64,000 nucleotides of DNA. Origin: Schizochytrium sp. TIO01. Lineage: Eukaryota; Sar; Bigyra; Thraustochytrida; Thraustochytriidae. The translations under genes were made by a program, and so were the position numbers. Positions 47,446 through 57,651 of this stretch are shown here, piece by piece. Position 1 is the first letter of the stretch; each line of letters starts with the position of its first letter. The notes below the pieces were generated by a model. The model did no database searches, was not told the DNA's origin, and was given only the letters and a program-made list of their open reading frames with translations. The stretch lies in assembly GCA_004764695.1 (NCBI GenBank), contig SMSO01000014.1:137148-201147 (forward strand), given 5' to 3'.

Positions 47446-48996
47446 TCACAGGCTTTTCAGATGCTTTTGTACTATATCTGTGAGATCACGCCACCGATCA
47501 TTCAAAACATTACTAGTGTCATAGAGGACATAGCGATGACCAGCTACGTGGGATAACACTGTATACTCCGTTTGTTGCTCATCCCAGCCAAGTTCTACGA
47601 CTAGTCCTCCTGGTTGCATAAACAGGGCATTTGAAAGGCCCGCTCCGTGGATGCCAATGACAGCATCGGCGCGACGGAAAAGACGCACCTGGCAAGCAAT
47701 ACATTGCATGAGAGCTTCGTCATCATCACTTACCCGAATGACTTTTTGTGGGTAATCTGCAGGAACAGCTTGTTGAACAGCTTTAAAAACATCATCATAT
47801 CGAGAAGGCTTATCCAGCCATGTCCGTAGGCCCTGCCGACGCTCGATAACAATAATGACGGGATCTGTAGCGCCAGGACTATCATCTTCAGTACTCTCTG
47901 CATCGTTCGTTACAAGACTACTAGTCTCTTCTGAGACATCCCACATCACCTCACGAGTTGCCCATAATGGCTTATATTGCAAAGAAGACATCCCGCAGGC
48001 GGTCCACAACGGTGCCCATACAGTTTTAGCTAGAATATCACCACGCACTAAGCGTGTTGGAGAGATGCCAAGGAGCCGAAAATACTCCTCTATAAATGGC
48101 GCAGGTGGGGCATCATGAAGCGTTTTAATATGAATCTTGATGCTAGGCGTGTTTACCAATTTATCCAAAAATGGAACTATGCGTGGCAAAATTTCCTTGA
48201 CAAAGTGTGCATAACCGTAACCGAATACCTGCGCTATTGAAAACACTTCGTCAGCTGATTCCACAAAACCTGAACAATCCTCACTCTTCGTCACACATGC
48301 ACATGCCTTTTCTAAATTTCGAAAATTGAGTTGTGCCTCACAGTAGCAACAATCTTTACCTTGCAATAAGGCCCCGGAGCTTAAAAGAATGGCACCTTCG
48401 TGTTGAATCACGGCACCATCGGCGATGTGCAGAACTAACCAATCATAGTCATGCGAGGGTTTGGCAAGGGAAAAACTCGCGCGCGAACTCTCTTTTTTCC
48501 AAGCATCTTGTTGTTTTTGTGCTTTCGACTCGCCAGGCATTGTTACAAGCTCTGACACAGTAGCTTTGCAAAGACAGTCAAAATCGGTCACATTTCCATA
48601 TCGCTTGTGCCAGTCTCGGGCCTCACCGTTGCGACAGAGAAACTCTGCAAGTTGTGGCTGGAAAAATGTCTCTACGTCCCTGTGTTTCCTTGATGAATAT
48701 GGCGGCGAATATACACTAACGCCAAGCCTTGCAAGGTCGTCAGCCATATCAAGTGGATTGGTTGTGATGCGTAAAATATTTGCCGGACATGACATTTTGA
48801 CTCCCCAACTCTGATTCAAAGACAGTGCTTCACGGAGCACCAACCAATCCTCTAATTCGTAGTTATCATCCTCAGTATCTACGATGGATTCTACTCTAGA
48901 GATACTAAGCAACATCTCTAAAGCTATACGCAAGAGTCCAATCAAGCCCAAGACCATCATGAGCCAACGCACAGCCGATGTGAGACATCTTGCCAT
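47446..48996 (-). CDS. GT61-type glycosyltransferase, type II membrane protein
   Basis: This 516-aa frame starts at the ATG at 48994-48996. A hydrophobic segment at about 9-30 behind a short basic start fits a type II signal anchor, placing the catalytic part in the Golgi or ER lumen. The C-terminal third carries the hallmark of the GT61 family (the DUF563 group that includes EGF-domain O-GlcNAc transferase and plant xylosyltransferases): ADAVIGIHGAGLSNALFM around His450, then PGGLVVEL. A preceding VIIVIERRQGLRTW segment is the usual strand and basic loop. Clustered cysteines near 220-245 (CCYC, CACV) may form disulphides. Donor and acceptor sugars cannot be told from sequence. The gene is convergent with the IQ-WW gene and divergent from the frame at 49259. 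Confidence 0.85.
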   Translation of the reverse strand: MARCLTSAVRWLMMVLGLIGLLRIALEMLLSISRVESIVDTEDDNYELEDWLVLREALSLNQSWGVKMSCPANILRITTNPLDMADDLARLGVSVYSPPYSSRKHRDVETFFQPQLAEFLCRNGEARDWHKRYGNVTDFDCLCKATVSELVTMPGESKAQKQQDAWKKESSRASFSLAKPSHDYDWLVLHIADGAVIQHEGAILLSSGALLQGKDCCYCEAQLNFRNLEKACACVTKSEDCSGFVESADEVFSIAQVFGYGYAHFVKEILPRIVPFLDKLVNTPSIKIHIKTLHDAPPAPFIEEYFRLLGISPTRLVRGDILAKTVWAPLWTACGMSSLQYKPLWATREVMWDVSEETSSLVTNDAESTEDDSPGATDPVIIVIERRQGLRTWLDKPSRYDDVFKAVQQAVPADYPQKVIRVSDDDEALMQCIACQVRLFRRADAVIGIHGAGLSNALFMQPGGLVVELGWDEQQTEYTVLSHVAGHRYVLYDTSNVLNDRWRDLTDIVQKHLKSL

Positions 48997-50878
48997 GTTC
49001 TAACAATACAAATAACCCCTGCGAGACAGCACCAGCTCCGAAAGTTCGTGTTATAAATACGTTTAAACCTTTTGAATATTCTGCTGACCTCACCTCGTCT
49101 TTTAAGAAACCGACAACAACGCAGCTCGCCGTGCGTCACGAGAGTCCGTTGCAGTGAAGACTACTTAATCTACTCTGATGTCTTCCTAGAAAGCTTTGTG
49201 AGGAAGCGACTTCACAGCCTTTCACAGCCTGAAGCCTCCACCAGAGTAAAAAGCCCGAATGCCATCCCTTTCACAACTATCAGCTCCGCCAAGTGAACGC
49301 CGAACGGGTTTCTGCAAACATGAGCGATGCGGACTCGGATATCGCACGCCAACTATGCATATTATTATTCAGGTTTGGAAAAGACCTTTGCAAGGGTCTG
49401 ATCCAAAAGTTCCATGTTGTCACAGGTCCTCCTCTCCACTTGTGTTTTTGTCTCTTGGTCTTAGAGGTCATTCACTTCACAGAGAAAATGAGTTTAAATC
49501 TTGTAACTCGGGTAAGAACACCAGTCCTGCATCCCCTCAAACTGGAGGCTCTTCTTCAAATCCTTTTACTTGGGGTAAAAACCTAATATGAAAAAGAGAG
49601 TTTTAGGGCATCTGAATAGAGATAATAGTTGATTATTGTCAGAACATCAGTAAAAGTACATCCTCCGTCATACAAATTCCGATGAGGACGAGGGCGGGGT
49701 TCTTGGGATCCAGGCATACTATCTGCCTTTATTCAAAACTACACTTTGTAAACACACATTTGTCTTGACAGTGAACTTTGGATACGAATTTTAAAACAGA
49801 ATATCTAGAACTTTACTTTACCAAAAGTACTGTCGATGTGTGAAAGAGGGATTTAAGAGAGCCTGTGTTATCCCGCCAGGTCTCCTCGGACTCTTGCCTC
49901 CTAAACTTGCCAAACAACTTAGTATTACATGCTCAAAAACATCCGCTCAGAGGTTAGCCATTCAATCGTGGTTACGTGAATCCCACCTCGATCTCAATCA
50001 TCAGTCAAGCAAGTTGGCTTGCGACTAGAATCAATCAATTTCGAGCACGAGCTTGCTGAAGAGAGCTAAACAGTATTGAATGCTTAGGTATACCCAATTT
50101 AATCCCAAATTGTTGTACTTCCTACGAAAGTTCACGCTAGTCAAGCACACAAAGTAAACCTATGACCGCAGAGTTAGGCATATGCTCATCGTCCATGAGT
50201 TTCACCAAATTTACTGAAGTTCTCGTATAGGAACTCCGCAGGCTCGGACGGATTGATTCCTACGGGTTCTAAGTTTCTTTTAGCACGTGCCGCTGGAGCA
50301 CGTGAATACTATGGTTGCATTTGACAACAGAAAAAATATAAAAATGCCGATGACTACTGTTATGCTACAGACACAGAAAGGCATCTCACTTCCCCCGTTC
50401 AAGTCGGCCTAAATATTTGTACAGCTCCTCTTATGGGGCAAGCACCACTGCGGCCGCACAGTTTATTAGTAGTTATCGATTCTGTGGCGTGCGTTCGCGT
50501 CAAAAGTTTAATTAACCCTCGCAGAGAGCACTTAAGCCGCCTGGTAGAGTAAACATTAGGTAGTCCCTATTCATCTCTTTTCTTAAAACCTAATGTTTCC
50601 TGTTTCCTATAATAAAATACGGGCACTAGTCCTGGTGCATAGTTAGAATGGTAGGAAGTGGCAATTCTTTCCGCTGGGTGTCGCAGTAGCAGTACAGAAA
50701 TCATCGTTACCCACGCACGTAGTAGTCGAGCGAGCATTCCCTAATTGGGCGCTGGTCCCGTTCATGGCCTGCTCGAGCTTTGCGTGAACTCTGTCTCTGA
50801 TTCGTAATTCACACACTCGAGACTGTAGTGATTGCTAAGGCGTAGGAGAGGGGAGGCGATCCTCTCAGTCGGTCTTTG
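48997..50878. other. 1.9-kb intergenic between divergent genes
   Basis: Lies between the glycosyltransferase (minus) and the RS-rich membrane protein (plus). Apart from a doubtful 110-codon frame at 49259-49591 I see no gene, RNA or repeat. Promoters of both flanking genes should be here. Confidence 0.5.
49259..49591 (+). CDS. Doubtful hypothetical protein
   Basis: A 110-codon ATG frame with a Ser/Pro/Gly-rich C-terminus ending in SSSNPFTWGKNLI. A second ATG frame (49293-49586, 97 codons) overlaps it almost completely, so at most one is real. No domain recognised. It is listed because it is not low-complexity and could share a promoter with the divergent glycosyltransferase gene. An intron-containing gene is also possible. 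Confidence 0.15.
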   Translation: MPSLSQLSAPPSERRTGFCKHERCGLGYRTPTMHIIIQVWKRPLQGSDPKVPCCHRSSSPLVFLSLGLRGHSLHRENEFKSCNSGKNTSPASPQTGGSSSNPFTWGKNLI

Positions 50879-52255
50879 ATGACGCTCGTGGTGGATGAAG
50901 ATGCCCAGGCGGCAACGACAACTACGCCGATAGTAAGGTCGCGGTCAAGATCACGCTCCAGATCAAAATCTGGAGATATTGCTCGCGATGCAGGAGCATC
51001 GGTATCCGAAAGGTGCAGAAGTGACTCGAAGTCATCCAGGAGCCGTGCACGTGCCAGCACTACAACATTAATGCGGTACGAGGAAGCGCACATGAATTTC
51101 ATTTTGGGCTCGGCAGGACTTTCTATGCTGGCATTGCTAGCGCATGATGCTCAGGAAGTACTTCTTAACTTGGCTGGTCTTTTGGGACCCGTGGCGGTGT
51201 TTGCGCTGAGTGACTTTATATTTTCGAGCCGCCATCTGAGGCATCGTCAGGAATACCTTAACCAACTGCATGTTGCCATCTTTGCCACCACAGCTGCTGG
51301 AGTCTCAGGTACCCGCTTTGGAGGCAACACCTGGCAAGAGATTCTTTTCCTCAATGCCTCGGGTGCCTTTGTCTTTGCCTTTCTGGACATCATTATCAAA
51401 CACTACAAGGCCTTTCATCAAGATGTTGATCGTGACGATTCTGTGCAAGTTCTTGAGATTTTTCGAACCGTATTTACCGGTGTCTGGACCACCTTCGCCG
51501 GCATGATTATTATAGCAGCTCAGGATCTTCCGGATCTCGGTTTGGGGCTATGCTACTTTCTTGGTAGTATGGTTGCTGGAGTGATGGCCTACGAAGCCGG
51601 CCTTCGTGCTGGTGGTCGCTTGAACGAGACCGTGCTTGATGACGAAAAAGGTGCGAAATATATCATTCTCCTTGCTCATTGGCTGCCTTACTTATGTGCT
51701 TACCTGGGTGCTGTAGCGCTCTTCAAGCACTTTACCCCTGCGTTGGGGTTTTCATATTTTTACTCGTATCTCGCATGCGTAACGGGGGATCTCACAGCTC
51801 CATTCCCCATAGACTTCCAACCAAAAGATTATGCGAGCTACCTTTTATTTGTTAGCAATGAGATGGTCGCGAACATCCTGGCAGTCTCGCTTGTGGTGGG
51901 TTCTCGAGCTTATTGTGCAGTTGCGGCCTCGCGAAAGTCCATCGCGCTTACAGCGTGCAGAAGTCCGGCACTTCACGAATTGCAAGATACATATGCAGGT
52001 GCTGTCTCTGTCTACTGCGGTTCGGTCCATGTTGCCCACAGTTTTGTTCTATCAATCTTGCCTGAGGATGTGAAGGATGACCTCTATTATGATCCTCGCA
52101 CACCGGGTTCCAATTCGATGCGTGAACTCGGGGTGGAGATTGTTCAAGATATCACTGGTGACTCGGTTCCTTACTCGGGTGCCCTTGCGACAAGACTTCT
52201 CGTTGAATTTTCTCTCATCATAATTGCCTTTTCTGTGAAGCTTATCGTACGCTGA
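50879..52255 (+). CDS. Multi-pass membrane protein with RS-rich N-terminus
   Basis: The first ATG is at 50879, giving 458 aa (the in-frame TTG just before it is not a likely start). Residues 20-31 are an RS dipeptide run (six Arg/Lys-Ser pairs), followed to about 65 by more Arg/Ser-rich sequence. From about 75 on come roughly eight to ten hydrophobic segments, for example FILGSAGLSMLALLAH, GLCYFLGSMVAGVMAYEAGL and LLVEFSLIIIAFSVKLIV at the very C-terminus. The loop FGGNTWQE and the acidic loop KHYKAFHQDVDRDDS separate early segments. I recognise no transporter or channel family. The RS tract, usual in splicing factors, may here be a phosphorylated cytosolic tail; that is inference. Confidence 0.8.
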   Translation: MTLVVDEDAQAATTTTPIVRSRSRSRSRSKSGDIARDAGASVSERCRSDSKSSRSRARASTTTLMRYEEAHMNFILGSAGLSMLALLAHDAQEVLLNLAGLLGPVAVFALSDFIFSSRHLRHRQEYLNQLHVAIFATTAAGVSGTRFGGNTWQEILFLNASGAFVFAFLDIIIKHYKAFHQDVDRDDSVQVLEIFRTVFTGVWTTFAGMIIIAAQDLPDLGLGLCYFLGSMVAGVMAYEAGLRAGGRLNETVLDDEKGAKYIILLAHWLPYLCAYLGAVALFKHFTPALGFSYFYSYLACVTGDLTAPFPIDFQPKDYASYLLFVSNEMVANILAVSLVVGSRAYCAVAASRKSIALTACRSPALHELQDTYAGAVSVYCGSVHVAHSFVLSILPEDVKDDLYYDPRTPGSNSMRELGVEIVQDITGDSVPYSGALATRLLVEFSLIIIAFSVKLIVR

Positions 52256-53258
52256 GCATCCCTCCCTTTCTCTTTGTTCACACCTTTCCCTGTACAATGT
52301 ATGACCTTTCTGTGCTGCCATCTGATTACGATAAATTCGTGCACTCTTCCTTTTTTGTTTATTACGTTCATAAATATTTTCATGACATTTTTGTTTTGAT
52401 TAAAACACCATCTCCTTGTGCTGTATAACAAATGTGTTATTGTTCATTACTTTCCCTGTACAATATACGGTCTTCCTGCTTACAACACATTCCATTTTGC
52501 ACTCTTCCTTTTATATTTTTAATTTATTACATTATTGTCATTTTATTTTTGACTAACATTCTCTCGTGATGTGTGTCAAGAAGGTTTTCCTCGGCATGAG
52601 AAATCAGCAACGTGGAATTGTTTTTGGTACTATTAACAATGTAACGCCGCCACCCTGCTCTAATGCTATGGTCTTATTTTTGTTTTTAAAGCTGCGGACC
52701 ATGCACCCACCCATTCCCAAGTTTTCGCCTGTACTTCCCCCACTTGATCGATTGACTGCAGAATCACCTCTAACAGTCTTGGGATTTACCCCATTGTTCC
52801 GCTCGTATCATCCACTCAGCGAACCCTGCAACTGAACTCAAAGCAAAGACGAAGATTCATAAGCAAATGTTTTAGACTCCTAATATATACCATGATATGA
52901 TGATCTGCGAAATCTCGTTCCGCACACACCTTTGGAGGCTGCTTTGCATGTGTCTTCCTTTTTTACACCCTAGTACTACTCTACCTAGGACTAGACAAAA
53001 AAGACTTGGACCTGCCTCAGCTTTATAGCTAAAACAATAAGACCCCATTAAGATGCTAGGTTTCACCAAAACCTCGAAGCGATTGCGAGGAAACAATTCC
53101 ACAACTCCAGCGCGCGCGTCGGGACCCTCTTGGGTCATTCTCTCAGGAACTTTTTGCCTAACCACGTTAGACTGTCTTCTGAGATAGTGTCACGTGTTGG
53201 CTCGTATAGTGTAGATTAGCTTTGATAGAGCCACCAAGTCCTGGGGACCTAGATCGCC
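52256..53258. other. Intergenic with a degenerate tandem duplication
   Basis: About 1 kb between two plus-strand genes. The first 300 bp contain two diverged copies of a unit of about 160 bp. An 89-codon frame at 52566-52835 has no recognisable domain. Confidence 0.5.
52273..52550. repeat. Degenerate tandem duplication, about 160 bp
   Basis: TTTCCCTGTACAAT at 52285 recurs at 52451, and GCACTCTTCCTTTT at 52341 recurs at 52499. The order and similar spacing show a diverged duplication downstream of the membrane-protein gene. Confidence 0.65.
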
Positions 53259-54605
53259 ATGGACTCCCCTCCTCTTGACGAGGATGACGTGAGCACTGCT
53301 GCTGCCAATGCGCACATTCGACGGCTTTCTGAAAAAGAGCAGCGGCGTATGAGTCGAAGACTCTCAACTACTCGTCGCAGGCGTCGGTCTCATATTGAAA
53401 TTGATGGCGTGAATCCGTTCCAAACCGACGAGGCTATGGATGCACAAGAATGGGCTGCTTTCATTGCAGGCCTTATCTTCATTGCTCCTATAAGAGTTAT
53501 CGTGTTTGTCCTCACAATTATTACGGCAACGACTTTCATAGTTCTTTCGGTTGCAGGTTGTGACCTTTCAAAGCCACTTCCAGAGTACCGTGCTAAGATG
53601 CAGATTTTCGTTGTTCATTGGTGCTCCAGAGCTCTTTTGGCCTGCTTTGGAATCTACTCTGTTGAGGTGCGGGGTCAGCTTTCACCAGTTTCCAAAGCTC
53701 GTCTTGCTGTACTTGCACCACACTCAACGCCATTTGATGCCTTAATCAGCGCAGCATACTTGGAGGCGCCGAGTCACGTAGCTAAAAGCGATTTGACTGA
53801 AACCTTTGTTGGACCAGTGCTTCAGGCCATGCAAACTATCCTGGTGGATCGGGCAAGCAAAAAGAGCCGCAAAGCAACAGGTGCAGCGATTCTTGCTCGT
53901 GCCAACCGTGCCGCAGCATGGCGACGCCGCCTTGCGATTTACCCGGAAGGTACCTGCACAAACCGCAGTAGTTTGATTAAATTTCGCCTCGGTGCTTTCG
54001 AACCACTCGCGCCGATTCAGCCAGTGGTTCTTAGATGGGATGTTGGTGCATTCGACCCTGCTTGGACAGCAGGATCCCCATACCGGAATCGCATTGTATT
54101 CCGGTGCCTTGCCCGATTAGAGCTCAAGGTTGCGATGGAGTTTTTACCGGTTATGGAACCTCTTCCTGAGGATGATGCAAGCACCTTTGCAGACCGCGTG
54201 CGAGCTACCATGGCTGACGCACTCGGTGTGCCAATGTCAGCATACTCTTACCCGGATATGTTTCTGGCTACGATAGCTGCCAAGCGAAAAGTTAAACCTG
54301 CCCTTATTTTGCCCATGGCTTTTGAAGATATTGAACGAGACTACAGCGACATTGACGACGTTTTCGAAGTTACCCGCTCGCTTTTGGTTCGCTATACTGC
54401 TGCGCCTGACATGGATGAAGATGGGCGCATGGCAGAGGCTCAATTTGATGCTGTGAAACGCAAAGCTGCAAAGGACGTTGGCCTTGACGCACCCCTGCAG
54501 TGGGACGTTCTTAAGCCTATGGCTCACCATGATGACACCATCTCTTTTGGTGATTTTGCCGCCGCTCACTATGAGCAAATCCGTCATGCAAAGCTTTCCT
54601 CTTGA
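53259..54605 (+). CDS. LPCAT-type lysophospholipid acyltransferase
   Basis: This 448-aa frame starts at ATG 53259. After a basic, Ser/Arg-rich N-terminus come long hydrophobic segments at about 69-100 (membrane anchor). Acyltransferase motif I is HSTPFD with His155 and Asp160; motif III is YPEGTCTNRSSLIKF with Glu230, Gly231 and Thr232; a PVVLRWD segment follows as motif IV. EGTCTNRS is typical of the LPCAT1/2/4 group, which transfer acyl-CoA chains to lysophospholipids in ER membranes. Near residue 386 the loop DMDEDGRMAEAQ resembles an EF-hand but has Gln where position 12 should be Glu; LPCAT1/2 also carry C-terminal EF-hands. Substrate preference cannot be read from sequence. It would act in membrane lipid remodelling. 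Confidence 0.88.
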   Translation: MDSPPLDEDDVSTAAANAHIRRLSEKEQRRMSRRLSTTRRRRRSHIEIDGVNPFQTDEAMDAQEWAAFIAGLIFIAPIRVIVFVLTIITATTFIVLSVAGCDLSKPLPEYRAKMQIFVVHWCSRALLACFGIYSVEVRGQLSPVSKARLAVLAPHSTPFDALISAAYLEAPSHVAKSDLTETFVGPVLQAMQTILVDRASKKSRKATGAAILARANRAAAWRRRLAIYPEGTCTNRSSLIKFRLGAFEPLAPIQPVVLRWDVGAFDPAWTAGSPYRNRIVFRCLARLELKVAMEFLPVMEPLPEDDASTFADRVRATMADALGVPMSAYSYPDMFLATIAAKRKVKPALILPMAFEDIERDYSDIDDVFEVTRSLLVRYTAAPDMDEDGRMAEAQFDAVKRKAAKDVGLDAPLQWDVLKPMAHHDDTISFGDFAAAHYEQIRHAKLSS

Positions 54606-54932
54606 CTTTGTCTTTTGAAAACTAATTCTCTTCTCCCGCTAAAATCTCGTAACCATGATCTTTTCTGTTTTGCTTGTCTCAGCTCTTTGGAAGGTTGCTG
54701 AGATATAAATTAAATGAAAATGAACACATCATTGAATAGACTGAGCTTCGAATAAATTTCGCTAGCTAGGGTGTAACAGATATTATAAAATAATGGCAGG
54801 TGTTCTTGCCCTTAATAGATTAAGTACTTAAAAAAGTTTCTTGGCATATTGAAAGATTTGTGTAGTGTGGTGTGGTGCGAATAAAAGAATGCATCTCTAG
54901 ATTGATTGAATAGAAAATTGGTCTGTGTTACG
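54606..54932. other. Intergenic between convergent gene ends
   Basis: About 330 bp between the acyltransferase stop and the 7TM gene stop; AT-rich, no feature seen. Confidence 0.6.
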
Positions 54933-56087
54933 TCAAGTCCCTTCTTTGACGGAATTAGAAAAAGAATCAGCTGAATCATGATGATGATGATGATGATGAT
55001 GTGGAATGTGAATAATCTCTGCACTGATCCCGTCATTGTGTTGGGACTTCGTAACAGAAAAATGTGGTAACGCCGTTGGATTGACTTCAGTGGTATCTTG
55101 CACAACCCTTCTTTTAGCTGAGATTTTAGATCGACGTCCCTTAGCAGTAAATCTAGACGTTGCATAAAAAATCTGTACGAAACAGATATGCACCGCAAAA
55201 AAGTACTTGAGTAATGCAATGCCTGCAGGGAAGCAGGTTAAGATAAGAGCAATAAAATCAAAGATGCCCATGGAAATTGAAAGACGCACCAAGCGCGCGA
55301 GTCTCCTTCTCGCCTTCTTGGCAGCTTCTTGCATCTTAGGATCACGCAAAAATGTTGTATCGACCTCCGTCACAGCCCTCAAATCAGAAAGCACAATGAA
55401 TGTAATAGTGCCTCCAAGAAGAGACAAACCTAAATTGCTGATTATGAAGCAAACCATACCAACGAGAAATAAATCCAAACTACTCTTTGTCATTTGAACC
55501 AATGGACTCGCGACAAAGAAAGGTATAGCTAACCATGAGGTAATTTGTATTATTTTTATTCCCCAATTGTACCACACCAGCTTGAGACGTGACGCTTTTG
55601 TAATCGTCATGGCTGTTTCACTTTGTAAGGACAAATAGCGTAGGTATCTGCGCTGGGTTGACGATGTGACCATGATGCAAACAGCTTGGGTTACACCAAA
55701 TAACCCAAGAAATAATGCTCGTTTTGCTCCTGAGTATTTTGGTAATAAAACATGGACTGAACTCAGTACCGCACAGAGGAAACATATTATAACTACAGGC
55801 AGCTGCCTCCGTGCTAATCTTGCATTACGTAGCCCTGTAAGCAGCAAAATAGCCACGAGAATATAGCCGATGAGCGCGCTGTACTTGTAAATGGTTATTG
55901 TTGGCAGCCATGATACCTCATTACACAGCCCCTTGCTCTTTTGCATTTCATCAAGACGATCTGCCTGCCAAAAGTCGAATTCTAGACTTTGGGACCAACC
56001 CTCATTGCATACACATGTGTTGTTTACGCAAGAACCATGCCAGCACTGTGCTACCGGTGCTGCTTCTGCACAGGTCGCCGACCCCAT
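54933..56087 (-). CDS. Seven-transmembrane protein with six-cysteine N-terminal module, paralogue A
   Basis: This 384-aa frame starts at the ATG at 56085-56087. The N-terminal segment has cysteines at 6, 15, 20, 25, 27 and 54, with CxCxxGW as in an EGF-like domain, then FDFWQ. About seven hydrophobic segments follow (roughly 66-87, 95-113, 124-141, 172-196, 205-232, 270-291, 292-310), so a receptor-like topology with the cysteine module outside is likely. The C-terminal tail is basic, then ends with a His run of about eight residues encoded by a trinucleotide array. There is no cleavable signal peptide; TM1 would act as anchor. The protein at 57652 has the same cysteine spacing. Membership of a known GPCR class is not evident; ligand and coupling unknown. 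Confidence 0.8.
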   Translation of the reverse strand: MGSATCAEAAPVAQCWHGSCVNNTCVCNEGWSQSLEFDFWQADRLDEMQKSKGLCNEVSWLPTITIYKYSALIGYILVAILLLTGLRNARLARRQLPVVIICFLCAVLSSVHVLLPKYSGAKRALFLGLFGVTQAVCIMVTSSTQRRYLRYLSLQSETAMTITKASRLKLVWYNWGIKIIQITSWLAIPFFVASPLVQMTKSSLDLFLVGMVCFIISNLGLSLLGGTITFIVLSDLRAVTEVDTTFLRDPKMQEAAKKARRRLARLVRLSISMGIFDFIALILTCFPAGIALLKYFFAVHICFVQIFYATSRFTAKGRRSKISAKRRVVQDTTEVNPTALPHFSVTKSQHNDGISAEIIHIPHHHHHHHHDSADSFSNSVKEGT

Positions 56088-57651
56088 ATTTTAGTTTGGA
56101 CTCCTCATAGATCCTTATAGGTCACTGCTGTGGATTGATTCTGTTGCAAGCTAGCTATTAGTTATAGTATATATGTTCCCGTTGCACGCACACTATTGTA
56201 TACCAGTGCAAGGGAGTCTTTATGTCTCTTTGAATCTAAAAGAAACAGTAACTAGGAAGTGCTGAAATAAATAATACTCTTCTCAGCCTACATCGTACCT
56301 CGCGACCCGGCCAACACCCGATCAAACTGCAAAGGTGGAACTGAGTGATCAACTGTTAGTACTGTAATAGTAAATAACACTAGTACTCAGGTACGGTTGT
56401 TACTAAATTGAGCTTTGAGATTTATTCCGTTACAAGAAAGGAATTTCCTGTGAAAAGGCTATAGTGTAACAACTTCGGAGCTGTTTTTTTAAATTTTAAA
56501 TTTAACTCGGAAGTCCTTCTTTAAAAAAAAATGTTGACATATAGTATTATTATTAACTTCTACACGAATGCAACGATATCTATTCATGGTTGTTCCCCGT
56601 GATCGGATCAATACTTGAAGATATTATGCCACTTTTGTCCGAGGCATTGTAGCCGCGTTTCCTGTTTCATATAAATTTAACCTCTTGAGCTTCGCTCTTT
56701 CCAAAATAAACAGCTCCCAGGCTTCTTCTTGTTGCAGAATTGTGCAGTTGCAAACGATCTGTAGGCTGCACTCTTTTTTGATTTCATACTTCGGGCAATC
56801 GTTAAGGTTCCTTTTTTATTTATTTAAATATATATATGTTTTTCAAATTCACGCGTAGCGAGGCTCATCAGGTACCTAATAGTACTAAGCCTCGTTCATT
56901 GCGAAGCTCTTTATATAATTTGTGATAAATCATCATTGATTAACTTTAACCTACCATTGCACTTTTCCTACAACCTTCACTTCTTTTTGGAAGGTTTGCT
57001 TAAAATTACATTTATTCAAAGGAAAACGCCAGAAGAGGCTCCTCCTAAATGAATGTTTGCTGCCGATTGGCATTTTGAAGGTGTTCCCTGTAACCAGCCC
57101 CATTGGCTGGGGCATTATAATCTCAAGGCAGTGTGTAGACTAGTGGTCGAGACAAGGAGTCGGAGGAACCTCCTCCGGGTCCGAGGTGCCCTGGCAAAGT
57201 CATCATTTCATTCTTGTGAACCCAGGTTGGTGATGAGCAAAGATCGGACCAGATAAACATGGACCAAAATCACCAATATTCTGCATGGCTCATGCTGTCG
57301 AGCTAATTAATGCCAATTGGTGAGTTCCCTTCTTCATTATTCAGAGAGTCTAGGTATGAAAGCATAGTGCCCACGGCAAAAACCTACCTAGCTTTGGCAG
57401 TATCTACTTTTGGCAATGCCATGACTAGTACATAGGAGTAGAAGTAGTATCATAAATTAGGTACACAAAAGAAACATGACTTTAAATGCAACGGATAGAA
57501 ATACTAGAAGAGTGTGCATATTTGCCAAGAGTCAAGGTGTGTCATGTCTTCGGATAAACAAACATATACATGTTGACGATGAAGTGATCACTAATACGGC
57601 ACCGGTGCCATAAAACCTTGAGAGCGGAGCGAGCTCTACATATGTATTCCT
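56088..57651. promoter_or_regulatory. Divergent intergenic region of the 7TM pair
   Basis: About 1.56 kb between the two start codons. AT-rich with several A/T runs; no ATG frame of substance (a 67-codon frame at 57053 is unconvincing). Promoters of both 7TM genes should lie here. Confidence 0.4.

Noticed and set aside
52566-52835. 89-codon plus-strand frame between two genes
   Set aside because: No domain and no codon bias that sets it apart; overlaps only intergenic sequence.
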